A stretch of DNA of 64,000 bases from Pseudarthrobacter sp. NamE2 (GTDB taxonomy: Bacteria; Actinomycetota; Actinomycetes; Actinomycetales; Micrococcaceae), in assembly GCF_005796205.1 (NCBI RefSeq), contig NZ_VAHN01000010.1, positions 1 through 64,000 on the forward strand, read 5' to 3'. Below the pieces are notes generated by a model that made no database searches, was not told the DNA's origin, and saw only the letters and a program-made list of their open reading frames with translations. Within the stretch, counting starts at the first letter, position 1; each line of letters begins with the position of its first letter. Position numbers and translations under genes: made by a program. Shown in pieces: positions 28,668-38,129 of the stretch.

Positions 28668-31207
28668 GCACGGACAAGCAGGTCCGCACCGCGGCGCTGG
28701 CCTGGGACACCGTGGTGCGTCCGGCGCTGGCGCTCGTCGCCACCGAACTGAAGTCGGTCCCCTTCTCCCTGGCAGTCCTGGCTGTTTTCCTGGGCGCGGG
28801 TGCCGCCACGGGCAGCTTCCTGGCCGGACCCCCGGAACACCTGCTTGACCTGGCCGGTGTGAGCGGGCCCGGGCTCCGGGAGGGAAACTGGTGGTCGCTG
28901 TTCACGAGCCTCTTCTTTGCCACCAACCCGCTGGCGTACCTGGCGGCGTCCGTGATGATCATCGTCCTGCTGGGGCTGGCCGAGCGGAAACTCGGGTCGC
29001 GGGCGGCCGCGGGGCTGCTTTTCGGCGGGCAGTTCGCGGCCGTCACACTGTTCCTGCTGATCACCCAGTTGGCCCAATACGCGGGGGACGGGTGGCTGGA
29101 CCGAATGGCGGACGACATCCTCATCGGCCCGTACGGACCGGTCCTGGCGGCAGGGCTGGCAGGCAGCGCCCGGCTTCCGGTCCTCTGGCAGCGGCGGTTC
29201 CGGACCGCGGTGGTGTCAGTCTCGCTGCTGCTGGTCCTCTACATTGGGCATGCCGAAACCGTCATTGGACTGCTCGGTGCCCTCCTCGGGCTGCTGGCGG
29301 GATGGTGGATCCAGGGCGACCAGGGCAAGCTGCATCGGCACCGCTCCACGGGCCGTGAGACGCGAAACCTGCTGGCCCTGACGGTGGCCGTCTTCGCGGT
29401 AGGGCCGATTCTCACCGGGATTGCCCGCGCTCCCACCGGGCCGCTCGCGCTGCTGCGGGACGTGGTGTTGAATCCCATGCCCACGTTCGGTGAGCTTGCC
29501 TTCAACTGCGGTGCAACGGTGGAAGCTTCGTGCCTGGAAGCAGGGCGGGCGGGGTTCGCGGGCCCCTTCGGACTTGCCCTCGCGGTGGTTCCTGTGGTCC
29601 TGCTGCTGATTTGCGCCGACGGCATGCGGCGCGGCCGGAGGTTGGCGCTGAATATCGCGATCACCATCCAGCTGGCCGTCACGGCACTTGCCGCCGTCTA
29701 CCTGGCGCTGTTCGCCCTGGTTCCGTCGCGTCCGAACGGCCCCCAGGCGGCACCCATGGGTTCGGCCTTCGCGCACGTGCTGCCTCTCGTCGTCGTGCCG
29801 TTGCTGCTGGCTCTGGTCCTGTGGCTGAACCGGCGGCAGTTCAGGGTGCAAACGCAGCCGGCGGCCCGGCGGACGCTGGCCGCGGTGATCGGCGGTACGT
29901 GGGCGGTGCTGGCCACCGCCTACACGGCCGCCTGGCTGTGGTCCGGCGGCCTCTCGCGTGACGGCGGTCTGCTGGGTCTCTTCGCGGAGCTGGCGCGCCA
30001 GTACGTTCCGGTGCCCATTCCGCAGCATTACCACCGCGTTTTTGCCGACCGGAACAGCCTCGAGGCAGTCCTTTTCGCCTACTCCGGTCCTGTGTTCTGG
30101 GTGGTCGCCCTTGTAGCGGTCTGGGCGGTGCTGCTGGGCGGCCAGCACGGCCACGACTCCGGCCGGCAGGACCGGTCCAAGGCCAGGGACCTCCTGCACC
30201 AGGGCGGCGGCCCGCTGTCCTGGATGGCGCTGTGGGAACCGAACACATACTGGTTCAGCCCTGACGGGCAGGGCGCAGTGGCGTACCAGCAGCATGGCAG
30301 CGTTGCCTTGACGCTTGGCGACGCCTTTGGTCCGCCGCACACCCGGCAGGCTGTGACGGAGGGCTTCCTGGAGCACTGCCGTACCCATGCCCTGGTCCCG
30401 GCGCTCTATTCCTGCGACGGCTCAATGTGGCCGGTGCTCCGTGAGCGCGGTTTCGCCAGGGTGCCGGTGGCGCAGGAAACGAGGCTTGCCATCCGGGAAC
30501 TTGAGTTCAAGGGCAAGGAATGGCAGAACGTCAGGACCGCGCTGAACCGGGCGGCGAAGCTGGGCGTGAAGGCTGTCTGGGGCCCTTACCACTCGCTGCC
30601 GGCCGCCCTGCGGACCCGGCTGACCGAGGTCTCCGAGGAGTGGGCAGCCAACAAGTCCGTCCCTGAGATGGGCTTCACCCTCGGCGGCGTGGACGAGCTG
30701 GACGACGACGAGGTCCTGTGCTGCCTCGCCGTGGACGGGAACGGCACCGTCCACGGGATCACCAGCTGGTTGCCCGTGTACGACGGCGGGCGGCTGGTCA
30801 GCAGGACGCTTGACGTAATGCGCCGCGGCGCCGACGGGTTTCCCGGCGTCATGGAATTCCTGATCGCTTCCGCTGTGCTCGAGCTACGGGAATCTGTGGA
30901 AGTGATTTCCTTGTCCGGGTCCCCTCTGGCGAACGACGGCGGCACCGGGGGAGATGCCGGGAGCCGGGACAGTGCCGAGAACCTGGTCCGGATCCTGGAC
31001 CTTGTGGGTCATGCCCTAGAACCGGTCTACGGCTTCCGGTCCCTCGCTGCGTTCAAATCCCGGTTCAAGCCTGAGTACCGCGCGCTGTACCTCTATTACC
31101 AGGATCCGCTGCATCTTCCCGCGATCGGACGCGCACTGACCCGCGCATACCTGCCCGGGCTCTCCCTGGCTCAGGGCGCCCGCCTGGTGCGGAATTTAGT
31201 GAAGTAG
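28664..31207 (+). CDS. MprF-like aminoacyl-phospholipid synthase with DUF2156 catalytic domain
   Basis: This 847-residue protein would transfer an amino acid (Lys or Ala) from aminoacyl-tRNA to a membrane lipid, changing surface charge. The N-terminal ~200 residues are a rhomboid-like membrane fold without a visible GxSG serine site. More membrane segments follow to about residue 500. Residues ~515-840 form the DUF2156/LPG synthase domain, with WMALWEPNTYWFSPDG at its start and EFLIASAVLELR, YGFRSLAAFKSRFKPEY near the end. The final motif is highly characteristic. The start ATG at 28664 overlaps the esterase stop. The amino acid used cannot be told from sequence. Confidence 0.88.
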   Translation: MSTDKQVRTAALAWDTVVRPALALVATELKSVPFSLAVLAVFLGAGAATGSFLAGPPEHLLDLAGVSGPGLREGNWWSLFTSLFFATNPLAYLAASVMIIVLLGLAERKLGSRAAAGLLFGGQFAAVTLFLLITQLAQYAGDGWLDRMADDILIGPYGPVLAAGLAGSARLPVLWQRRFRTAVVSVSLLLVLYIGHAETVIGLLGALLGLLAGWWIQGDQGKLHRHRSTGRETRNLLALTVAVFAVGPILTGIARAPTGPLALLRDVVLNPMPTFGELAFNCGATVEASCLEAGRAGFAGPFGLALAVVPVVLLLICADGMRRGRRLALNIAITIQLAVTALAAVYLALFALVPSRPNGPQAAPMGSAFAHVLPLVVVPLLLALVLWLNRRQFRVQTQPAARRTLAAVIGGTWAVLATAYTAAWLWSGGLSRDGGLLGLFAELARQYVPVPIPQHYHRVFADRNSLEAVLFAYSGPVFWVVALVAVWAVLLGGQHGHDSGRQDRSKARDLLHQGGGPLSWMALWEPNTYWFSPDGQGAVAYQQHGSVALTLGDAFGPPHTRQAVTEGFLEHCRTHALVPALYSCDGSMWPVLRERGFARVPVAQETRLAIRELEFKGKEWQNVRTALNRAAKLGVKAVWGPYHSLPAALRTRLTEVSEEWAANKSVPEMGFTLGGVDELDDDEVLCCLAVDGNGTVHGITSWLPVYDGGRLVSRTLDVMRRGADGFPGVMEFLIASAVLELRESVEVISLSGSPLANDGGTGGDAGSRDSAENLVRILDLVGHALEPVYGFRSLAAFKSRFKPEYRALYLYYQDPLHLPAIGRALTRAYLPGLSLAQGARLVRNLVK

Positions 31208-31280
31208 GATTTCCCCCGATTAGGCGGTATGACCATTTTCCAAACACGGAAAATAGTGGCGGCCGGGGCGATTTTGGCAA

Positions 31281-31340
31281 AAAATGATCCCCGGCGGAAA
31301 TTGCCGGGGATCATTGCTGCGGGTTGCCTGCTGCAACCCG
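31281..31340 (-). terminator. Terminator of the cold-shock gene, with a second hairpin
   Basis: Read on the minus strand, a hairpin at 31320-31340 (8-bp stem) is followed by a 13-bp stem (31283-31295 with 31303-31315). A T-rich run comes next. It lies just after the stop of the cold-shock gene and also faces the end of the MprF-like gene. Confidence 0.85.
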
Positions 31341-31351
31341 GAGCGGTAAGG

Positions 31352-31555
31352 CTAGACCAGCGTGACGCCGGTTGCCTGGGGGCCCTTGGCGCCCTGGCCG
31401 ATCTCGAACTGAACGCGCTGGTTCTCGTCAAGGGTCTTGAAACCGCTGGTCTGGATCTCGGAGTAGTGAACGAAGACATCGCCATCGGAGTCATCCGGGG
31501 TGATGAAGCCGAAACCCTTTTCAGCGTTGAACCACTTTACGGTTCCCTGTGCCAT
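31352..31555 (-). CDS. CspA-family cold-shock protein
   Basis: This 67-residue single cold-shock domain binds single-stranded RNA and DNA. The RNP1 motif KGFGFIT and RNP2 motif VFVHYSEI are intact. The ATG follows a strong GAGGAG site. A long leader and a tandem-hairpin terminator surround it, as usual for this family. The surrounding genes have no linked role. Confidence 0.97.
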   Translation of the reverse strand: MAQGTVKWFNAEKGFGFITPDDSDGDVFVHYSEIQTSGFKTLDENQRVQFEIGQGAKGPQATGVTLV

Positions 31556-31760
31556 TTATTTCTCCTCATTGTGGAACTTTTTAAGATCGGCACACCTCGT
31601 ACCGGCCTTGGGTTACTCCGCGAGAAGAATCCTGAATTCCTGCCCACTAATAGGGGCCGGTTGCAGGAGCTTCGCGCTCGCAACATGTCTTGCGAGCATG
31701 AAAAACACCTACACAAAGACTGAGAACAGAATTTCATGCCTGTTCGCGCGGGTCAACGCT
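31556..31760 (-). promoter_or_regulatory. Long 5' leader of the cold-shock gene
   Basis: No gene lies between the cold-shock ATG and nucS (31556-31851). The leader contains a perfect 8-bp hairpin at 31676-31697 with a 6-nt loop. A TTGACC at 31751-31756 on the minus strand may be a -35 box, though its -10 partner is weak. The leader would be about 165 nt, as in thermoregulated csp mRNAs. Confidence 0.45.
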
Positions 31761-31851
31761 TTTGGCGCCGAAACGGACAAAATTTAGGTTAAGACCGGGT
31801 TAAATGCCTTGTCAGGGGCTTGTTGCCACTTTATGGGTGCCGGCGGTGGAG

Positions 31852-32547
31852 TTAAAAAAGGCGGGATTCGCTGTCGTCCACGCCGCGCATGGCGTCGTAG
31901 TCCAGGGTGATGCAGTCGATCCCGCGGTCCATGGCCAGCACCTTTGCCTGCGGCTTGATTTGCTGGGCCGCGAAAATGCCCCGCACCGGGGCCAGCAGGG
32001 GATCGCGGTTAAGCAGTTCCAGGTAGCGCGTCAACTGCTCCACGCCGTCGATGTCGCCACGGCGCTTGAGTTCGATGGCAACGGTGCCGCCCTCGGCGTC
32101 GCGCGCCAGGATGTCCACCGGGCCGATGGCCGTGAAGTACTCACGGCGGATCAGCGAGTAGCCGGCGCCCAGCGTTTCAATCTGGTCGGCGAGGAGCCGC
32201 TGCAGGTCCGCCTCCACGCCGTCCTTGATGAGGCCCGGATCAACGCCCAGGTCATGCGCCGTGTCGCTGATCTTTTCGTGGATGTTGATGATCAGCCGGT
32301 CATCCGTTTTCGCAGACTGGACGGTCCATTGCTCCATCACGCCCAGTTCAAGGTCAACGTCCTCGGGGGACGACACCCGCAAGGTGGCGGGCGGGCTCAT
32401 CCAGTTGAGCGGTTTGTAGGATCCGCCGTCCGAGTGGACCAGCACGGAGCCGTCGGCCTTGACCAGCAGGAGCCTGGTGGCAAGGGGGAGATGGGCTTTG
32501 AGCCGGCCAACATAATCAACGGAGCATCGGGCTATGACAAGTCGCAC
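31852..32547 (-). CDS. nucS: Mismatch-specific endonuclease NucS
   Basis: NucS cuts both strands at mismatches and replaces MutS/MutL in actinobacteria. The 231-residue protein has an N-terminal dimerisation domain ([13 protein letters not shown]) and a C-terminal nuclease domain with the PD-(D/E)xK pattern GPVDILARD...VAIELKRRG. It ends in DSESRLF, a tail of the kind that contacts the sliding clamp. The start is GTG at 32547; a longer open frame upstream is a shadow of the divergent gene. No mutS or mutL is present here. Confidence 0.94.
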   Translation of the reverse strand: MRLVIARCSVDYVGRLKAHLPLATRLLLVKADGSVLVHSDGGSYKPLNWMSPPATLRVSSPEDVDLELGVMEQWTVQSAKTDDRLIINIHEKISDTAHDLGVDPGLIKDGVEADLQRLLADQIETLGAGYSLIRREYFTAIGPVDILARDAEGGTVAIELKRRGDIDGVEQLTRYLELLNRDPLLAPVRGIFAAQQIKPQAKVLAMDRGIDCITLDYDAMRGVDDSESRLF

Positions 32548-32652
32548 GCCGTACAGACTACCGCGTGCCGCCTTCCGGCCACCTCCCGACGACGGCTGTG
32601 CGGGAGGGTGCGGAGGTGCAGTGCAGCGGCGTGGCTGGGGCAGAATGGAGGC

Positions 32653-33000
32653 ATGCCGCGTTCCAACCGTCCCCGCCGTCCTGCTTCCGGAAAAGGTGCA
32701 GGCGGCCGCGGTGCCGGAAGAAGGGACGGTGGAGTTCCGGAACTGGACCTTGAGCGTGCCCGTGCAGGCATCGCGCGCCGGGAGAGTGCTCCGGACGGCG
32801 ACTGGATGGTGCGCACGATGACCGCGAAGAATGCCGGGAAAACCTATATCTGCCCTGAATGCTCCACCGCTGTCCTCCCGGGGGTGGCGCACTTGGTGGT
32901 GTGGAAGGATGACCACCTCTTCGGCCCGGCCGCAGGCCTCGCTGAACGGCGGCATTGGCACACCAACTGCTGGATGTCGCGCAGTTACCGCTACCGCTGA
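32653..33000 (+). CDS. Small zinc-ribbon-like protein next to nucS
   Basis: This 115-residue protein has a basic, Gly/Arg-rich N-terminus and a C-terminal metal-site-like region: Cys-Pro-Glu-Cys, a His in GVAHLVVW, and HWHTNCW. Similar short proteins sit beside nucS in many actinobacteria and are sometimes labelled ATP/GTP-binding without clear basis. Function is unknown; nucleic-acid binding is a guess. It diverges from nucS across 105 nt. Confidence 0.75.
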   Translation: MPRSNRPRRPASGKGAGGRGAGRRDGGVPELDLERARAGIARRESAPDGDWMVRTMTAKNAGKTYICPECSTAVLPGVAHLVVWKDDHLFGPAAGLAERRHWHTNCWMSRSYRYR

Positions 33001-33044
33001 CGCGGGCGGGCGCGGGAAGCCCCGCTGTCGCTAAGCTGGCAGGC

Positions 33045-33845
33045 ATGACTTTTGATCCGGCGTCGTACGAATTTGCCTCCTCCCAGGGCCCCGTCCCTAT
33101 CCGTGCGTCCACCGTCCTCCCCGCCCGGCGCGAAAACGTCGAGTTGCGGACGGACGACGGCCACACCCTGGTGGGCGAGCTGGCACTGCCGGAGTCCGGG
33201 CCGGTCAACGCCACGCTGATTACGCTGCATCCGCTGCCCACGCACGGCGGCTTCATGGACTCGCATGTCTACCGCAAGGCCTCCTACCGGCTGCCCGCCC
33301 TGGCCGGCGTCGCCGTGCTTCGCTTCAATACGCGGGGTACTGCTTCACCGCGAGGCACCAGCAGCGGCGGGTTCGAGGAAGGCATCGGGGAGCGGTACGA
33401 CGTCGAGGCGGCCGTCCGCTTCGCCGTCGAACGCGGCCTGCCCAACCGGTGGCTGGTGGGCTGGTCCTTCGGCACCGAGCTTGCGCTGATGTACGGGGCC
33501 GTCGAACCGGTGGCGTCGGAGGTGGAAGGCGCGGTCCTGCTGTCGCCGCCGCTGCACCGTGCAACGGACAAGCACCTCCTCCAGTGGGCCGAGTCCGGCA
33601 AGCCGCTGACGGTCCTGGTGCCCGAGCACGACGACTTCCTGCAGCCGGCCGAGGCCGTTGCCCGCTTCAGCCTGGTGCCCCAGGCAAGGGTGGTGGGCGT
33701 GGCCGGCGCCAAACATCTTTGGGTGGGGGAGAAGTACGCTTCCCGGGTCCTGAACGAGATTGTGGACGAGGTCACTGAAGCCGGTTCCGGACCTGCCGGC
33801 CTGCCCCAGGAGTGGGACGGGCCCGCCGCAACCGCTCCGGTTTAG
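33045..33845 (+). CDS. Alpha/beta-hydrolase
   Basis: This 266-residue hydrolase has the nucleophile elbow GWSFGTE near residue 141, an RFNTRG strand-loop, the acid candidate in VPEHDDFLQP, and a histidine in GAKHLWVGE. The pattern is that of the small COG2945-type hydrolases. Its substrate is unknown. The ATG at 33045 is chosen; a 30-residue upstream extension overlaps the gene before. Confidence 0.83.
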   Translation: MTFDPASYEFASSQGPVPIRASTVLPARRENVELRTDDGHTLVGELALPESGPVNATLITLHPLPTHGGFMDSHVYRKASYRLPALAGVAVLRFNTRGTASPRGTSSGGFEEGIGERYDVEAAVRFAVERGLPNRWLVGWSFGTELALMYGAVEPVASEVEGAVLLSPPLHRATDKHLLQWAESGKPLTVLVPEHDDFLQPAEAVARFSLVPQARVVGVAGAKHLWVGEKYASRVLNEIVDEVTEAGSGPAGLPQEWDGPAATAPV

Positions 33846-33887
33846 GCGGGGCATGTTGGATGCGGCGGGCCCGCCGCCGGGCTGCCG

Positions 33888-35201
33888 CTAGTGCTGGTCC
33901 TGCCGGACGATGTAGATTTCACGGATCAGCAGGAGCACGGCAGCCGCCGTCGGAATGGCGATGAGCGCGCCGAGCACGCCCAGCAGGCTGCCGCCCGCGA
34001 TGACGGAGATGACCGCCACCGCGCCGGGCACGGCCACGGCCTTCTGCATGATGCGCGGTGAAATGAAGTAGGCCTCGAACTGCAGGTAGGCGAAGTAGCA
34101 GACGCCGTAGATGGCGGCGGTCTGCCAGCCCTCGGTCAGCGAGACCAGCAGCACCACCACGCCGGCGATCATGCCGCCCACCAGGGGGATGAACGCGAGC
34201 AGGGCCACCACGAACGCAAGCAGCAGCGCGAACGGAATGCCCACAATGGACATCACGATGAAAGCGAAGGTGGCGTTGAGCAGCGCAACACAGGCCTGGC
34301 CGATCACGTAGTTGCCCACGGAGCGGGTGATCTCCTCAGACAGTGCCTCCACGCGGTGCCGCCGGGAGCGCGGCGCCAGCCGGTACCCCCACCTCTTCAT
34401 GGCCGGCAGTGCGGCCAGGAAGTACAGGCTCAGCACCAGGACAATGAGGGTGCCGAACAGTCCGTTCGCCACGGTGGAACCGAAGCCCACTACGCCCCCG
34501 AAGATGCCGCCGACCGCCGCGGGATCATTGACGAACTTGTCGAGCTCCTCGGTGATGCGGTCCCGGACCCCGAACTGGTCGTCCAGGCTGCGGAAAAATT
34601 CCGAGTTGATGAAGTCGCGGATCCACACCGGGGCCTGTTCCACGATGTCGGTCACCTGCTCCACGATGGTGGGAATCAGGGTGGCGAAGAAGCCGACGAC
34701 GGCGCTCACCAGCACCGTGACCGAGACCAGGATTCCGGCCGGACGGGGGATCTTCCTGTTCTCCAGCCAGCCCACCACGGGCTCCAGCCCCAGGGCGATG
34801 AACAGCGCTGCCACGATCCACAGCAGCAGCTGGGTGGTGTTGGAACCGATCCAGTACACCAGCAGGGCAAGCCCCACGCCGACCGTCCCCATGAACCCCA
34901 TGTACAGCGGATGCTGCGGGGACATCCTCGGGCCGGGACTGCCGAACTGCGGGCTCACCCCGCCGTCCGCAGCAGCGCCGGCCGGTTCCTGTTCCTGAAC
35001 GTATTCGGGCGGCATTTCGAACCGGATCCGCGGCTGGGCCCCGGGCAGGGGCTGGCGAAGCCTGCGTGCCACCAGCCCGAGCGCAACGGCGGCGGAGCCT
35101 TTGCGCCGCGCCTCCCGGGCAGGGGTCTCCCGGGCGGCAGAAGTCTCCTGGCCGCCTGGATTCTCCGATGCCGCGGAGGACTCGTCCGTTCTGTCAGTCA
35201 C
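33888..35201 (-). CDS. AI-2E family transporter (TerC/YdiK-type permease)
   Basis: This 437-residue membrane protein has a polar N-terminus of about 95 residues and then about eight hydrophobic segments. The segment after the middle, with IPLVGGMIAGVVVLLVSL, is typical of the AI-2E exporter family. Members export small molecules or sodium. The start is GTG at 35201. It converges with the alpha/beta-hydrolase gene; a 16-nt palindrome at 33862-33877 lies between the two stop codons. Confidence 0.88.
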   Translation of the reverse strand: MTDRTDESSAASENPGGQETSAARETPAREARRKGSAAVALGLVARRLRQPLPGAQPRIRFEMPPEYVQEQEPAGAAADGGVSPQFGSPGPRMSPQHPLYMGFMGTVGVGLALLVYWIGSNTTQLLLWIVAALFIALGLEPVVGWLENRKIPRPAGILVSVTVLVSAVVGFFATLIPTIVEQVTDIVEQAPVWIRDFINSEFFRSLDDQFGVRDRITEELDKFVNDPAAVGGIFGGVVGFGSTVANGLFGTLIVLVLSLYFLAALPAMKRWGYRLAPRSRRHRVEALSEEITRSVGNYVIGQACVALLNATFAFIVMSIVGIPFALLLAFVVALLAFIPLVGGMIAGVVVLLVSLTEGWQTAAIYGVCYFAYLQFEAYFISPRIMQKAVAVPGAVAVISVIAGGSLLGVLGALIAIPTAAAVLLLIREIYIVRQDQH

Positions 35202-35407
35202 TGGTTTCTGGGGCCTGTTCCGTCCGTGGCACGCATCGGCGGGCCGGTGTGATGATCATCGCAAACACTATCAGCAGCCTTGTCAAGAGCTGTGGAGGAG
35301 GCCGTGCCGAAGGGCCGGCGCAGGGGTTGCGGCAGCTGCCGGTCAGGGTCCGTGGTAACAAAACGGTTACTATGGAAGGCAAACCCCCGCTGATGATAGG
35401 TGTTCCC

Positions 35408-37093
35408 TTGCGTTTAAAGACTGCAGTCGCACTCGTGCTGCTCGGCCTCCTGACACTTTTGGCCGGCATCGGCCAGAAAACCATCTGGGCTCCATCCGAA
35501 ACCTTCACGGCCGCCGCGCCGGCCGATACGGCCGAAGCCCCGTTGACGGTCATCGACCAGAAACTGCGGACCCTGCACGGCGGGACTGTGAAGATCAACA
35601 TCGAGGGTGACGGGAACTTCCTGCTGGCCGCGGGCCGGCCCGACGACGTCGACGCCTGGGTGGGCCAGACGGCGCACAACACCATCAGCGGGGTGTCCGA
35701 GGACGGCAAGTCCCTGCAGGTGGAACACTCCGACGGCGAGGCTGCGGCCCCGAACCCGGCAGGATCCGACCTCTGGGTTTCCACCGAGAGCGCCAGCGGC
35801 GAACTCGAGTACTCCTGGACCCCGCCTGCCGACGGCGACTGGACCCTCCTGCTTGCCTCCGACGGAACCCAGCCGGCTCCGGCATCCGTATCCATGACGT
35901 TCCCCAACGACACTTCCACGCCGTGGGCAATCCCGCTGATGCTCCTTGGTGGCCTGATGATCATCGGCGGCATCGTGCTGGCGCTGCTGTCCGCCCGAAA
36001 GCCCGCCGGTGGCGTTGACGGCGGCAGCGCTGTCCAGCGCGCCCGTCCCAAGGCCGCCGCCGGCACCGGCTCCGCGGGATCCTCGCGCGCAACCATGGTG
36101 GCTGCCGGCCTCACTGCCGCAGTGCTTGCCGGCACGGGAACAGCCGCGGTGGCCGCGACGCCGGCTCCGGAACCCTCCGGAACTTCGGCCCCGGCCGCCG
36201 GGGCCGAGGCTGCTCCGGTCCTGCTGGACGCACAGTTCCGGCGCATCCTTGAACAGGTTGCCAGTGCCGCCGATGCCGGGGATGCCGCCAAGGACGCAGC
36301 CCAGCTGGCCGGACGCGTCGGCGGGACCGAACTGGAAGTGCGGACGCAGAACTACAAGATCCGTTCGCAGGTGGGGTCCTACGAGGCCCGGATGCCGGTC
36401 CGGTCAACCAAGCTGCTCACCACCGTTGTCACCACCGAGCGTGACTGGCCCCGCTCCGTCATGGCCGTCACGCAGGGCGAAGGAAACGTGGTTCCCCAAC
36501 TGCTGACACTGGTCCAGCAGTCCCCGCGCGAGAATTACAAACTGGTTGAGGCCACGCCGCTCCAGCCCGGCGCCACCCTTCCCACCATCAGCCGCACCGG
36601 CACGGAGACGCTTGCTCCGGCAGACAAGACCGGCCTGCTCTACAGCGGTGAGGAAGCCCTTTCCGGCCTGGCTGACCGCCTCACCACTGCCGAGTCTCCC
36701 TTCAAGGACAAGCTGGTGGAAGGAGAGTCCTCGCCGTACATCGCGGACACGCTGTCCTACCAGGCCGAAGTGGTGAAGGCCGGTGAAAACGGCAACTTCT
36801 CCTTCACCCACAAGGTGGTCCCGGAAAGCACGGTGGTCTTCCGCACCGAGGACGGCGGCGCCCTGGTCCTGGGCCGGATCAACTTCGGCTTCGAAGGTAC
36901 GCCGAAGGCCGCCGGCGATAAGCTCACCATCGGAGACGACGCCGCTGCCCTGGCCGGCGGCAAGGAAACAACCACCGGCATGGTGCTGGACTTTGCCGAG
37001 TCCGTGGCGGTGTACGTTCCGCCGGCAGGGTCAACCGACCCCATGAAGCTGGTGGCGGCCACCCGCGGCCTGGTGGGTGCCAGCTTTAAATAG
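35408..37093 (+). CDS. Unrecognised membrane protein with two extracellular domains
   Basis: I do not recognise this family. With the TTG start at 35408 (AGG 7 nt ahead) the protein has 561 residues; ATGs at 35393 or 35372 are alternatives. Topology: a membrane helix at residues ~3-20; an extracellular region to ~172 with beta-rich content; a helix at ~173-197; a basic loop; a helix at ~227-248; then a Pro/Ala-rich linker and a ~300-residue exported domain. It ends 52 nt before the YbbN-like gene. A role at the cell surface is likely; nothing more can be said. Confidence 0.75.
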   Translation: MRLKTAVALVLLGLLTLLAGIGQKTIWAPSETFTAAAPADTAEAPLTVIDQKLRTLHGGTVKINIEGDGNFLLAAGRPDDVDAWVGQTAHNTISGVSEDGKSLQVEHSDGEAAAPNPAGSDLWVSTESASGELEYSWTPPADGDWTLLLASDGTQPAPASVSMTFPNDTSTPWAIPLMLLGGLMIIGGIVLALLSARKPAGGVDGGSAVQRARPKAAAGTGSAGSSRATMVAAGLTAAVLAGTGTAAVAATPAPEPSGTSAPAAGAEAAPVLLDAQFRRILEQVASAADAGDAAKDAAQLAGRVGGTELEVRTQNYKIRSQVGSYEARMPVRSTKLLTTVVTTERDWPRSVMAVTQGEGNVVPQLLTLVQQSPRENYKLVEATPLQPGATLPTISRTGTETLAPADKTGLLYSGEEALSGLADRLTTAESPFKDKLVEGESSPYIADTLSYQAEVVKAGENGNFSFTHKVVPESTVVFRTEDGGALVLGRINFGFEGTPKAAGDKLTIGDDAAALAGGKETTTGMVLDFAESVAVYVPPAGSTDPMKLVAATRGLVGASFK

Positions 37094-37145
37094 ACGCGTT
37101 CGCGCAGTACTTCCGGCAGCGGCCGGAGTGGCTAAAGTGGAAAGC

Positions 37146-38129
37146 ATGACTTCGCCTGCTTCCCGCCCAGCCCCTCCAGCCGCTGCCAGCCTGCTTAACC
37201 TGCGCGGCGCCGTCGACCTGTCCACCCTGAAGCAGCGGCCGGCACCTGCCGGAACAGGGACGCCGGCCGGCAACGGCGGGCAGGAAGGGGCACCCGCCGG
37301 AGCGGGAGGGCCCGAGCTCAAGGTCAACGTCAGCGAGGCAAACTTCCAGCAGCTCGTGGAGTTGTCCGCGCAGGTGCCGGTCGTCTTCGCCCTGTGGGCT
37401 CCGTACTCTCCCGAGTCCGGCCGGATGCTTGAAACCCTGGAGCGCGTGGTTGCCAGCTACGGAGGCAGGCTGGTCCTTGGCGCTGCCGACATTGAAGCTT
37501 TCCCGCAGCTGGCCCAGGCCTTCCAGGTGCAGGCGGTCCCCACCGCCGTCGCCGTCCTCAAGGGACAGCCAGTGCCGCTCTTCCAGGGCAGTGCGGAGGA
37601 ACAGCAGGTACGGGCCCTCTTCGACGAGTTGCTGAAGGTAGCTGCCGCCAACGGTGTCACGGGCAGCCTGGATGCCGGTACCGGGAACGAGCCGGAGCCC
37701 GCCCCGCTTCCGCCCCTGCACCAGGCCGCCTTCGACGCCATCGAGGCCGGTGACTACGAGGCAGCCGCCGAGGCCTACCGGCAGGCGCTTAAGGAAATGC
37801 CCTCCGACCACGATGCCAAGGCGGGACTGGCACAGGTGGAGCTTATGGCCAGGCTGCAGCCGCTGTCCGCGCAGGACAGCGAGACCATCCGCACGCTGGC
37901 CGCCAACGAACCGGACAACCTGGAAGCCCAGCTGGGCGTTGCCGACCTCGACATCGCGGGCGGCCACGTCGAGGACGGGCTGAACCGTCTGGTGGCGTTC
38001 ATCGGCAGGAACTTTGGCCCGGAACGCGAGACCGCCCGCGTACGGCTGCTGGAACTCTTCGACGTGGTCGGCGCCTCCGACGAGCGGGTTTCCAAGGCAC
38101 GCCAGGCGCTGGCGCGGGTCCTCTTCTAG
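37146..38129 (+). CDS. YbbN-like thioredoxin-fold protein with TPR, lacking the CxxC site
   Basis: This 327-residue protein has a low-complexity N-terminus, a thioredoxin fold at residues ~60-165, and tetratricopeptide-like helices after ~195 (AAFDAIEAGDYEAAAEAYRQ). The active-site position reads WAPYSPES, so both redox cysteines are missing, as in other YbbN-type co-chaperones, which act without redox chemistry. The ATG at 37146 is used. Its stop overlaps the next gene's GTG. Confidence 0.88.
   Translation: MTSPASRPAPPAAASLLNLRGAVDLSTLKQRPAPAGTGTPAGNGGQEGAPAGAGGPELKVNVSEANFQQLVELSAQVPVVFALWAPYSPESGRMLETLERVVASYGGRLVLGAADIEAFPQLAQAFQVQAVPTAVAVLKGQPVPLFQGSAEEQQVRALFDELLKVAAANGVTGSLDAGTGNEPEPAPLPPLHQAAFDAIEAGDYEAAAEAYRQALKEMPSDHDAKAGLAQVELMARLQPLSAQDSETIRTLAANEPDNLEAQLGVADLDIAGGHVEDGLNRLVAFIGRNFGPERETARVRLLELFDVVGASDERVSKARQALARVLF

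Noticed and set aside
31804-33000. Long plus frame through nucS into the zinc-ribbon gene
   Set aside because: Only the part from 32653 has a start near a conserved region; the rest is antisense of nucS.
33862-33877. 16-nt palindrome as a terminator
   Set aside because: It is a plain GC palindrome with no loop and no T run; kept only as a note under the AI-2E gene.
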